Shown: one piece after another, positions 49,801 through 57,359 of the stretch
How the letters are laid out: each line of letters begins with the position of its first letter
How positions within the stretch are numbered: the first letter of the stretch is position 1
Origin: Chloroflexota bacterium
Lineage (GTDB): Bacteria; Chloroflexota; Anaerolineae; Anaerolineales; UBA4823
Assembly (NCBI GenBank): GCA_029782365.1
Contig: JAKOUW010000096.1
Coordinates: 362,467-426,466, forward strand
DNA length: 64,000 nt
Reading direction: 5' to 3'
Made by a program: the position numbers and the translations under genes
Notes under the pieces: generated by a model
What the model saw: the letters and a program-made list of their open reading frames with translations, nothing else
What the model was told of the DNA's origin: nothing
Database searches by the model: none

Positions 49801-50864
49801 TCAGCAGTGTATCTGCCGGTGGCAATGTCATCTACACCATCGTCGTTCACAACGGCGGGCCATCGTCTGTGACGGGTGCCCCAGTGACCGACAGCTTCCT
49901 CTCGCCAACCACTTTCAGCGCTGCTACCTGGACCTGCTCGCCCTCCGCTCGCTGCGGAGCTGCCAGCGGGACCGGGAACATCAACACCACGGTCACCCTG
50001 GCTGCCAATCAAGACGCTACCTTCACAGTCAATGCCACGGTCTCCTCCAGTGCAGCCGGCTCGCTGACGAACACGGCCAACGTGGCGGCTCCTGCTGGTG
50101 TGTCTGACTCAAACCCCGCCAATAACACGGCGGCAGATACAGACGCCATCCAATCTATCCCGGCTCTGCCGGCGATCGGCCTGTTGGATAATTTCAACCG
50201 CACCAATGCCACCAACCTGAACACAGGCGCACCGGCTGGTGTGAGCTGGAGTTATGTAACCGTTCTGCCGATCAGGGACAACGCCAACCAGGCGAACAAC
50301 AACTCAGGAGCCACTTCCCAGGCCATCTTCAATGGCACCGGAAACCTCTTTGGAGCAGACCAGGGTGCGGCGTACACCTTCGTCCAGAACGCTGGCAGCC
50401 CCGGTTCCGTGCCGAGCGGTGCAAGCCTGATCCTGAAAGCCAGTGGTGGCACTTCGGTCGGTTGTTCACCTTCAGGTGCGACCTGCTTCCCGGCGAACTT
50501 CATCCGGGTGCGCTTCAATACCGGCAGCGGCGGCCAGGTGATTGTAGAAACCACCACCAATGGTGGAATCTCCTACACCTTCCGAGCCTCTTTCCCGGCT
50601 ACCTTCGCCGCCAATGATATGTTCAGCGCCACAGCCTCGGCTGGCGGCACCATCCGGGTCTACAAGACAACCGGTGCAACCACCACCCGCATCGGTTCCG
50701 TCACGATCGCAGGTGCAGGTTTCTGGACCGGCACCGGCCAGGTCGGCATCCAATTGCCAAACAACGCTCGCGTCGACAACTTCAGCGCTGCGAACCTGCC
50801 GGGTCTGCCGGCCGACGTAAAAGCGCCCATGTTCCAGGTATTCGTACCGATCATCAAACACTAA
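43803..50864 (+). CDS. Giant secreted surface protein (SdrD_B-like, IPT/TIG-like, parallel beta-helix and DUF11 modules)
   Basis: Signal peptide 'IFLSLAVILGGLLPVIQIAPQPALA'. 'VFGKVCFDTNRNGKCDPDEHGIPGLTLNLID'. 'FTINGQGFGAIQGSVTLKP'. Beta-helix 'NLRITNNVIKQNGGAYAGAVRLG...NNRIINNGGSN'. Two DUF11 copies 'DLAITKSDNVTTVQPGSAVQYSIVVSNAGPNAV' and 'DLSITKDDGVSSVSAGGNVIYTIVVHNGGPSSV'. Confidence 0.85.
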   Translation: MKKAVWNIFLSLAVILGGLLPVIQIAPQPALAKATATTNTLRLRVESARQWIPAGINKGDPIPHYRWLVVQDDTGDPSHYGTSLPYALGNSNFDCTPQSQGGDPNYPANCQWPAIHSVKGGTSAEVVAQGDETTLSESVGIDTSNWPANDHNPFHRYMISVMADGFDVPSCAPSPTVTCHVDGFKIDGAWFSLPLTDNGATTANVTVDMQPYPLPLTTVRMAVWNDIQTNGAYDTGEPTLAGFEGHIADVLGDVVTDWYGNPLCTTYQHDPNGLMVFDADGRPVIQQVGGHCFSDANGVITIPYLGPDRYSSTVTPPNGQDWFQTSTLEGWHDWDTWSIEGWNGYDPEFVQGAEPFPFAEFGFVQIQTAAGLTVNSSSCCNYASPASGGSIKGTVVGIGEYAPQISGYNFGGQGKYIIENINRPLVSLIDTGRNDNTVYVGRGNPDGTFNITNIPDGDYVLSFWDEDQAYLLTQANVSIQNGETIDLGDLDVAAWHSQVFGKVCFDTNRNGKCDPDEHGIPGLTLNLIDRDNKLAFYGDNTAHTDSNGNYRFPRAYPLGQWVVTQGYWEQYYTVGVTYQTENQPTETTVMANGGFVDVSSLNIIGHLTRMDWAIHTYETPANAALGPTNGGIVGEVVAATTRNELDARFQAVESYEPGLPGATVHLYAPVKCDPTVAAPTGTTCTPTTTAFGSANYLTNNSDGSFVKLSDNLGNPIDLYDPYTSETWLRPTDCVARDASGNRVPEQVLPSLPGDPLPGGGTDPGGHDCLEAPMMSSQVGNNNIGDFMQVNGNYGFTAINRDPTTGAALTSDQPIPPGDYLVQVDPPADANGRQAYEVVKEEDINIFSGDEFVAPGETPIDPPLPNRTPPNNIVPAIPPFPCAGAMHTVDVVDDPTAAHFSVLDPSNTQGVYNPDMYDGGGSPYQNLRKPLCDVRLVTVRNGRSATPNFHFKTFTGFDANGAPLPAGAGVPLPGRIFGIVVDDLNLSTNPKELFYGEKYGIPNIPIGIYDFANRLVTTIETDPQGQYEVILPSTSSYNCPLPAGPCPGIYRFLANDPGQPGHLNANFNPAYRTIGGFFEVWPGVSLPSDLAPTPVAFGIENPGTQQSHPAACLLNDPTQPNAPKVPEFFSINKPYMRTIDSGTARSFTINGQGFGAIQGSVTLKPQNANTTFVMDIISWSDTAIQFSVPTSDPNNPGPGPYQLKIASANGQNTVNGLTFHVLNPANANQNAAYNPTVFEVGPGLTGARQFNSTDPNPTLAAHAIQRALDAAASVGGSPRALVVVYPNTVGLYNPYGSYFENLIMHSPVKLQGVGPGGLRSDGTYIPGTVIDGLGYGTDGEREAAWAATLAAIPNIVGPNGATVDPATTAVPEGEVILAVATTTGQYGSSYQAAIDGMTIQNGDVLDFVPNVNSLGNGGQVGGGNNTPANPNQGGGIVAFASTQNLRITNNVIKQNGGAYAGAVRLGTPLVGDNNLDNIKIANNRIINNGGSNLAGAVGIFTGAQNYEINNNDLCGNFSAEYGGGISHFGLSGGGSIHDNRIYFNGSYDEGGGIIIAGEPPLSPTSFGAGAGAVNIFNNLIEANLANDDGGGLRFLTAGNFPYNVYNNMIVNNISTHEGGGVAIDNAPNVRFYNNTVMKNITTATAATSNGQPAPAGLSSAANNVFLALPPGSPSFSKPLLFNNIFWDNRAGTWDPNSGMVRGIGGKDLQGNVDPTPINHWDMGVPGTAFQLEPTNSLLQSETTPHNDVVASSTNLVDQDPLVKDGSYDTSINALPWRGNPNFIASVIVAQDVPVTIMGDYHLSGSGSPAINLGASSKAVPSYQQPPATLAAPAFDFDNQARPALGGFDSGADEYPGLISDLAITKSDNVTTVQPGSAVQYSIVVSNAGPNAVTQAAVSDTPPASLTNVTWTCAPGAGSNCSAANGTGSINATVDMPVGGSAVFTLNATVSSSLTPATTSIANTATITAPANTNDPNTGNNSATDTDNVVWVDLSITKDDGVSSVSAGGNVIYTIVVHNGGPSSVTGAPVTDSFLSPTTFSAATWTCSPSARCGAASGTGNINTTVTLAANQDATFTVNATVSSSAAGSLTNTANVAAPAGVSDSNPANNTAADTDAIQSIPALPAIGLLDNFNRTNATNLNTGAPAGVSWSYVTVLPIRDNANQANNNSGATSQAIFNGTGNLFGADQGAAYTFVQNAGSPGSVPSGASLILKASGGTSVGCSPSGATCFPANFIRVRFNTGSGGQVIVETTTNGGISYTFRASFPATFAANDMFSATASAGGTIRVYKTTGATTTRIGSVTIAGAGFWTGTGQVGIQLPNNARVDNFSAANLPGLPADVKAPMFQVFVPIIKH

Positions 50865-50947
50865 CGGACTAACCAGCGCTGGATGCCTGCCAATACCAGG
50901 TATCCAGCGCTGGACCAGGGATATCACCATCCTTAGGAGAAAAACGT

Positions 50948-52384
50948 ATGAAGAATCAATTTGATCCAAGAAAGTTGAACCGGCGGGATTTCCTGAAATT
51001 AGGCGGCGGTTTACTGGTCGCAGCCGCAGGCACGAGTTTACTGCCGCGCTGGTCAGGCAAGGTGCTCCAGGGGGTTTCGCCCGCCTCTGCTGCCGCTTAT
51101 CAATCTCCCGCCCCTACCATCTACCGGCATCTGATCGGTTCAGATGGCTGGATTTCCATCCCAATGGGCATTATCATGAATGACCTGGGTGCTCAATTGG
51201 GTCCAGATCCTCTGGCGCCTGCCGGTCGAACAACCTATGTTTTCGGCTTTCGGGATGTCACCCCTCTGGACGGCGGCCCTTCTAAGCCGACCGCTTCCAC
51301 AACCACAAATCCACTCATCCTGGCCCAGAAAGGTCATGTCCAACACTCGGCGCCGTTGATGTATTTCGATGAAAACGACGCCATCCAGATCACCCTCAGC
51401 AACCTGGGACTGGCAGTGCGCCCCGATCTAACCGACCCGCACACCATCCACTGGCACGGTTTCCGCAACGCTACCCCGCTCTTCGACGGCGTTCCCGAAA
51501 TGTCCATCTCAGTTGGCCGTGGTGCAGACTTTCCTTATTACTATCATCCAACCGACCCTGGCACCTATATGTACCACTGCCATAATGAAGATGTCGAACA
51601 CGTTCAAATGGGTATGGATGGCGTTGTCTTTGTCCGCCCTGCCCAGAACAAAACAGGCAATGTCGCCGGCGCTCCAGTTGCACGCTACAACGGCGGCGCT
51701 TCGACCGCGCCGCTGGGGTATGTTTACAACGACGGCGTTGCGCTGAGCGATCCACGCTCCACAGCCTACGATCGGGAGTTCGTCATCTTCCTAAATGAGT
51801 TTTGGGCGCAGTCCCATTACGACGACGCACACATCCAGGTGAGCGACTGGAGCGATTTCCACGCTGACTTTTACCTGATGAACGGCCGCTCCTACCCGGA
51901 TACGCTGGCGCCGAATGGTGGTGGCACGAATATGTCCACCGGAGATTTGATCCCTCCGCCTGGTCGTCCAGATCTGGAATCTCAACCGCTTTCTTCCCTC
52001 ATCCGATGCAATGCTGGCGACAAGGTTTTACTGCGCTTCGTCAACCTGGGCTACACCCAACCAGCCATGAAGTTGAGCGGCATCCCGATGCATGTTGTGG
52101 GCAAGGATGCCACACCTCTGCGCGGCATCGGCAGCTTGGGATTGCGCGATGGCGCCGACACCAGCTATTACGCCGACACGATATACCTTGGCGCTGGCGA
52201 GAGCTATGATGCGATTTTCACCGCCCCGCCCAAAACCGGTGTTGGCTATGACACTTACTTGCTCTTCAATAACTCCCTTGGTGCACTCAACAAACCAGGC
52301 GCAAGCGGTTTGGGCGGACAGATGACAGAAGTTCGTGTGTACGCCGCCGGCACCCTGTCGAAACAGAGCGCTCCGAACACATAA
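50948..52384 (+). CDS. Two-domain multicopper oxidase-fold protein A (copper motifs only in domain 1; Tat-like signal)
   Basis: 'RKLNRRDFLKLGGGLLVAAAGTSLLPRW' Tat-like leader. 'HTIHWHG' (51440-51460) and 'HCHNEDVEHVQMGM' (51575-51616). Domain-2 position reads 'QPAMKLSGIPMHVV' (52058-52100). Confidence 0.9.
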   Translation: MKNQFDPRKLNRRDFLKLGGGLLVAAAGTSLLPRWSGKVLQGVSPASAAAYQSPAPTIYRHLIGSDGWISIPMGIIMNDLGAQLGPDPLAPAGRTTYVFGFRDVTPLDGGPSKPTASTTTNPLILAQKGHVQHSAPLMYFDENDAIQITLSNLGLAVRPDLTDPHTIHWHGFRNATPLFDGVPEMSISVGRGADFPYYYHPTDPGTYMYHCHNEDVEHVQMGMDGVVFVRPAQNKTGNVAGAPVARYNGGASTAPLGYVYNDGVALSDPRSTAYDREFVIFLNEFWAQSHYDDAHIQVSDWSDFHADFYLMNGRSYPDTLAPNGGGTNMSTGDLIPPPGRPDLESQPLSSLIRCNAGDKVLLRFVNLGYTQPAMKLSGIPMHVVGKDATPLRGIGSLGLRDGADTSYYADTIYLGAGESYDAIFTAPPKTGVGYDTYLLFNNSLGALNKPGASGLGGQMTEVRVYAAGTLSKQSAPNT

Positions 52385-52415
52385 TGGAATCAGACTTTGG
52401 ATAGGAGAGTTACAA

Positions 52416-53741
52416 ATGCGTAATCATATCAGCAAATTCTTCCGCCTTGGCCTTTCGCTGGTGATGCTTGCCGCCTTCCTGTATGCGGGCTCGAGTCATC
52501 TCCAGATCGCCAAGGCCGCTCCCCCTGCCACCTCAGGGGTCATGTGCACCACCAATGCGACTGCCAGCTTTACGCTGTCCACCGGAGCTGATTACATCAA
52601 CATGCCCGACGGCAACACCATTTATACCTGGAGTTACTACGTCAGCGGCGGTGCATTTCAATTTCCCGGACCTGTTTTGTGCGTCAACCAGGGCGATACG
52701 GTGACAGTGGTCCTCAACAATACCCTTCCGGAAGCCTCATCCATCATGTTCCTGGGCATTGACAATGTGATGGCCAACGGCGCTCCAGCCCTACCTGAGT
52801 TCAACGCCGGTACCTTAACCTCAATGACCACCAGCGCCGCCGCCCTGAATGGATCCGTCACGTACAGTTTTGTCGCCTCCAACCCGGGCACCTACTTGTA
52901 TGAAAGCGGGACGGATGTGGGCAAACAGGTGCAGATGGGCCTGTACGGTGCTCTGATTGTGCGCCCAGCCGGGCACTCCGATTGGGCGTACACGAAACCA
53001 GATGGCTCAGCTTTTGGCGAATTCTCAAATGAATTTGTCATGCTGCTTTCGGAGATCGACCCCAATTTGCACGCCGCGGTTGAGCTCGGCCAGCCCTATG
53101 ACGTCACCACGCTTCACCCCCGCTACTGGTTGATCAACGGCCGCTCATTCCCTGACACCATTGCTCCAAACAATGCTGCCTGGCTGCCTAACCAGCCTTA
53201 CAGCGCCTTGTTCCACATCACGGTCACCGACAGCAATGTGAACCCGGATCAACCGCCGGCTCTAATTCGCTATCTCAACGCCGGCACGCGTAACCACCCC
53301 TTCCATCCTCACGGTCAGAACGGGCGCTTGATTGCCCGCGATGCGACTCCGCTGATGGATACCGTTTCCGGCTCAGACCTGTCGTATGAAACCTTCTCCT
53401 TCACCATCGGCTCGGGACAGACCTGGGATCAGTTGTACCACTTCGATAACCAGGAGCATTTTAGTGCCGACAGCAACCCGGTGCCGATTACCATGCCCCA
53501 GTTGCAAAACCTGACCTTTAAAGATGGCGCCACCTACTACAGCGGAAGCCCCTACCTCGGTCAGCAAGGCAAACTGCCGGTGGGTACAACCAGTTTTAAC
53601 GAATGCGGCGAGTTTTACATGGTGATGCACAGCCACGCGCTGTACGAAGTGGCCAATTACGACACCGGTTTCGGCGGTATGTTGACCCTCGAACGCATCG
53701 ACCCAATAACACCTGCCCAGGACACCACTTGCACTCCGTAG
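52416..53741 (+). CDS. Two-domain multicopper oxidase-fold protein B (copper motifs only in domain 2)
   Basis: ATG at 52416 after aggagag, signal peptide 'LGLSLVMLAAFLYAGSSHLQIAKA'. Domain 1 'SSIMFLG' and 'YESGTDVGKQVQMGL' lack ligands. Domain 2 has 'HPFHPHG' (53295-53315) and 'HSH' (53628-53636). Confidence 0.85.
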   Translation: MRNHISKFFRLGLSLVMLAAFLYAGSSHLQIAKAAPPATSGVMCTTNATASFTLSTGADYINMPDGNTIYTWSYYVSGGAFQFPGPVLCVNQGDTVTVVLNNTLPEASSIMFLGIDNVMANGAPALPEFNAGTLTSMTTSAAALNGSVTYSFVASNPGTYLYESGTDVGKQVQMGLYGALIVRPAGHSDWAYTKPDGSAFGEFSNEFVMLLSEIDPNLHAAVELGQPYDVTTLHPRYWLINGRSFPDTIAPNNAAWLPNQPYSALFHITVTDSNVNPDQPPALIRYLNAGTRNHPFHPHGQNGRLIARDATPLMDTVSGSDLSYETFSFTIGSGQTWDQLYHFDNQEHFSADSNPVPITMPQLQNLTFKDGATYYSGSPYLGQQGKLPVGTTSFNECGEFYMVMHSHALYEVANYDTGFGGMLTLERIDPITPAQDTTCTP

Positions 53742-53750
53742 GAGGAAAAA

Positions 53751-56700
53751 ATGAAAAAATATACCCGTTCTCCCAATCTCATGCGTACGATCCTACAGTC
53801 TGCTTTGTGCCTTGTCCTTTTGGCTGCAGGACTTTCAGCTACCCGCTCGCCCGCTATGGCGGCACCTGGGCCGCTGACCGGCATCACCTGCGCGCCATCC
53901 TGTGACTTATATGCCGTGCAGGGCACGATGCCGCAGTCCAGCCTGCCCGGTTCGCCTGCCGCCGGAGTTCCGATTTACGGCTTCAATATCTCCGGCAGCC
54001 CGGCAACCGCGCCAGGTGGACCGGTGATCATCGTGAATCAAGATGACGCCGTCAGTATCACCCTGCACAATGTGGATATCCCAAATGCAGCCTCCCTGAT
54101 GATCAACGGTCAGCCAGGTGTGCCAGATACCGCAGGCGCCACAGCCGGTGGTACAAAAACCTATACCTATGCAGCGAATACGCTCCGGCCTGGAACATAC
54201 CTATACGAAGCTGGCTTGACCCCTGATGGGCCGCGCCAGGTGGCTATGGGCTTGTACGGCGCTCTCATCGTGCGCCCTGCTGGTCTTCCAAACCAGGCTT
54301 ATGCATCAGCCACCACTGCCTTCACAGACGAAGCGGTGTTGGTGCTGAGTGAGATTGATCCTGCTTTCGCTGCCAATCCTGCCGGCTATGACATGACCCA
54401 GTTTGCACCGAAATACTGGTTGATCAATGGCAAATCCTTCCCCAATACCGACCTGATTCCCAGCGCCGCAGGCAATACAGTTCTTCTGCGCTATGTGAAC
54501 GCCGGTTTACAGCATCACTCGATGGGTTTGTTGGGTCTGCACCAAACGGTTATTGCTTCCGATGGTCAGCCTTCCACCAACCCTCTGCGCGTGGTTGCCG
54601 AAACCGTACCGACCGGCGGCACGATGGACACGTTGGTCTCCATGCCTGCCAATGTTCCCGCCAATGCCCAGTATGCGGTGTTTGAAGCGGCCGAACATCT
54701 GGACAATACAGGCTCCACCACCGGCGGAACAATCAATTTCGGCGGGATGATGACCTTTATCACCGCCTCTGGCGTTACAGCGCCTTCAGGACCGGTCACC
54801 TCGGCTGTAACCGCTTCTCCCAACCCAACCAGCGGGTCTGGAGGCAATGCACCTGGGCCTGTGACATTGAGTGCATCGATTGATTCCACCAGCCCCTTCA
54901 CCGTGGCAGAATACTTTGTCGACGCATTGGGATCTGACGGAAGTGGATGCTCGATGGATGTTTTCTCACGCAGTTCATCGACTGCCGCCTCTGCGGTCAT
55001 TCCCATCAGCGGAGCGACCGCCCCCTGCGTTGACCTGACCACGCTCTCCAGCGCTAACCACACATTCTATGTACATGGCTCAGATGGAACAAACTGGGGC
55101 CCTGTCGCTTCGACTGTGCTAAATCTCGATAAGACTGGCCCGGCTTCTTCCGGTCTCAGTCTTTCTCCCAGCCTGACCAACGGCACAGTGAATACCATTC
55201 TGCAAGCCACCGCCAGCGATGTCAACTCTGGCAATCAGAACGTGGTGGCGGCCGAATATTTCATTGACAGCCAACCAGACAGCACAGTGCGCGGCACGGC
55301 CTTCACGTTTATCCCTGCAACTGTCGTCAGCCTGAGTGACACGATTAACACGTTCGCACTCAGCCAGGGCAGCCACACCCTCGCTGTGCGCGGTCAAGAC
55401 GCTCTTGGCAACTGGGGCGATTTCGCTCTGATTACGCTCAAGATCGACAAAACTGGTCCCGCCGCAACCGGTGTTTCAGCTACACCGAATCCCAACAACG
55501 GCTTGCAAGGCATCCAGGTCAGCAGCGGCGGCGGTTTCTATGTGCGCATCGATGCGACCATCACAGACCCGGCCAACCCTGGCACGCCTGCCGATGCGCC
55601 AGCTTCGAACATCGTGGCCGGTGAATACTTCATCGACACGACTCGCATGAATGGCAGCGGCGGTTCCATGCTGCCGAACGATGGATTGTTCAACAGCCCA
55701 TCTGAAAATGTGTACGCGGCCGTCGATCTGTACGTGATCAACACACTAACCCAAGGACAGCATACCATCTACGTGCACGGTAAGGATGCGGCCGGCAATT
55801 GGGGCAGTTTCACCCTGATACCCTTCATCATAGACCGCACAAATCCGACGCTCAGCGCTTTGAGCACCAATCCCAACCCGGCCAACCTGGCAGCCTCGAT
55901 TACCCTGAATATCACCGCCGCCGATCCAGCCAACAATGGCTCCCCGGTAAACGGCCCAGGCTCAAATATCGTGGGCGGCGAATATTTCTGGGGCACCACA
56001 GATCCGGGCATTGGCCTGGCAACAGCCTTCACGATGCCTTCTCCTGCGCCCAGCGGCGGCTTCAGCGTGGTGGTGGATGTCAGCCAGCGTACAATCTTCA
56101 CCAACAACACCTTGTCGGTGCGTGTGAAAGATGCCGCTGGCAACTGGAGCAATGTGTTGACCACGACTATCTCCATTGATCGCATCTTTGCGAACTCGTT
56201 CCCAACCCTGGCTTCTCCCTTTGGATGGTCTGGTGTTGGCGGCGCTGGGGCCAACCTCAGCTTGAACGCCGGAGCGAACATGCTGGATGCTGGCACCAAT
56301 TCCCTGGCAGCCTCAGTGCTCGCCGGTGCGTCTGGTTATGTCATCAACACCCTTCCGACAGGCGTCTCAGCGTATGATGCCCGGTTCTACCTTAACCCGA
56401 ACAGCGCTGCACTCGGCACAGCCACCCCCACTGTCTTTGCCGCCTTAGCCAATAATTCAACCGTGATCGCGGTTCAATTGCGGCTCAGCGGCGGCAGTTA
56501 CCAGGTTCGCCTGGCCGGCAGCTCCACCTGGGTGCCCATATCCAATGCACCCACTGCCATCGAAGTTGTCCGCACTGGCTCCACGCTCAGGCTGTATGTG
56601 GGCGCAGGACCGACAGCTTCTCAACAGGTGAGTGTCTCTACGAGTTCGATCAATTCGGCCCGCTTAGGTCTCGTTTCCGGCGTGACGAATGGCATGAACG

Positions 56701-56759
56701 GAGTTACAATTTACCTCGATGGGTTCGTTTCCAGCCGCACCACGCGCGTTGGTCCTTAG
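53751..56759 (+). CDS. Multicopper oxidase-fold protein C without recognisable copper motifs, plus Ig-like repeats and C-terminal module
   Basis: RBS aggagg, signal peptide. 'GTYLYEAGLTPDGPRQVAMGLYGALIVRPAG' aligns with A and B but has no HxH/HCH. Three '(N)(V/I)V(A/G)(A/G)EYF' Ig-like repeats follow. Confidence 0.75.
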   Translation: MKKYTRSPNLMRTILQSALCLVLLAAGLSATRSPAMAAPGPLTGITCAPSCDLYAVQGTMPQSSLPGSPAAGVPIYGFNISGSPATAPGGPVIIVNQDDAVSITLHNVDIPNAASLMINGQPGVPDTAGATAGGTKTYTYAANTLRPGTYLYEAGLTPDGPRQVAMGLYGALIVRPAGLPNQAYASATTAFTDEAVLVLSEIDPAFAANPAGYDMTQFAPKYWLINGKSFPNTDLIPSAAGNTVLLRYVNAGLQHHSMGLLGLHQTVIASDGQPSTNPLRVVAETVPTGGTMDTLVSMPANVPANAQYAVFEAAEHLDNTGSTTGGTINFGGMMTFITASGVTAPSGPVTSAVTASPNPTSGSGGNAPGPVTLSASIDSTSPFTVAEYFVDALGSDGSGCSMDVFSRSSSTAASAVIPISGATAPCVDLTTLSSANHTFYVHGSDGTNWGPVASTVLNLDKTGPASSGLSLSPSLTNGTVNTILQATASDVNSGNQNVVAAEYFIDSQPDSTVRGTAFTFIPATVVSLSDTINTFALSQGSHTLAVRGQDALGNWGDFALITLKIDKTGPAATGVSATPNPNNGLQGIQVSSGGGFYVRIDATITDPANPGTPADAPASNIVAGEYFIDTTRMNGSGGSMLPNDGLFNSPSENVYAAVDLYVINTLTQGQHTIYVHGKDAAGNWGSFTLIPFIIDRTNPTLSALSTNPNPANLAASITLNITAADPANNGSPVNGPGSNIVGGEYFWGTTDPGIGLATAFTMPSPAPSGGFSVVVDVSQRTIFTNNTLSVRVKDAAGNWSNVLTTTISIDRIFANSFPTLASPFGWSGVGGAGANLSLNAGANMLDAGTNSLAASVLAGASGYVINTLPTGVSAYDARFYLNPNSAALGTATPTVFAALANNSTVIAVQLRLSGGSYQVRLAGSSTWVPISNAPTAIEVVRTGSTLRLYVGAGPTASQQVSVSTSSINSARLGLVSGVTNGMNGVTIYLDGFVSSRTTRVGP

Positions 56760-56781
56760 TGATACTTTAAAATTTGACAAT

Positions 56782-56810
56782 GTGCGGCGGAGCAGGGGGC
56801 TCCGCCGCAC
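56782..56810 (+). terminator. GC-rich hairpin between oxidase-like gene C and the small membrane protein gene
   Basis: gtgcggcggagc-agggg-gctccgccgcac, 12-bp perfect stem, followed 9 nt later by ttttt just before the ATG at 56825. Confidence 0.55.
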
Positions 56811-56824
56811 CGAATGGAGTTTTT

Positions 56825-57358
56825 ATGGCCGATTCTTCTCTTGCTTCAACAAACCTGCCCCCGGCTGAACAATCCGGTGAAACTCAGAAAAAAGGTATTT
56901 TTTCCAGGCTGCGCCTGGATTTCCTTTTGGGTTGGGTACTGCCCGGGCTGATCATCCTGGCTGGGCTGCTGTACTGGGCCTTGCCCAAACTGCTGAATCC
57001 ACCCGCTGCAGAAAATGCGCCCATGCCCCAAAGCGCTGCCTTCGAGGAACGTTGGGGCATTCGCATTACCCAGGTTGCAGTCACCGCAGACGGCGGCATG
57101 GTGGATCTGCGTTATGTGATCCTCGACTCATCCAAGGCCCAACAAATCGGGGTGGACACAACTACCACGCCAAAATTGATCCCTGAAGACAACAAGACCA
57201 CCGTCTTTCAGACGGCCAGGATGTCGCATAAAAATGAACCACAGGCCGGCACAACTTATTTCTTGTTATATGAAAATGCAGGCGGAGCTGTCAAAGCGCA
57301 CAGTTTTATCACCATTCAATTGGGCGATCTGACCATCAACCACGTGCCAGTCAGGTAA
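56825..57358 (+). CDS. Small single-TM anchored extracytoplasmic protein in the copper locus
   Basis: ATG at 56825 (gg-ag upstream). TM 'LLGWVLPGLIILAGLLYWALPKLL', then a soluble domain 'RWGIRITQVAVTADGGMVDLRYVILDSSKA'. Confidence 0.65.
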   Translation: MADSSLASTNLPPAEQSGETQKKGIFSRLRLDFLLGWVLPGLIILAGLLYWALPKLLNPPAAENAPMPQSAAFEERWGIRITQVAVTADGGMVDLRYVILDSSKAQQIGVDTTTTPKLIPEDNKTTVFQTARMSHKNEPQAGTTYFLLYENAGGAVKAHSFITIQLGDLTINHVPVR

Positions 57359-57359
57359 T

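Noticed and set aside
50948-53741. Possibility that A and B are one multicopper oxidase gene split by a frameshift
   Set aside because: Each has its own RBS and leader peptide, and each spans both cupredoxin domains with non-gapped scaffold alignment. The motif loss is by substitution, not truncation.
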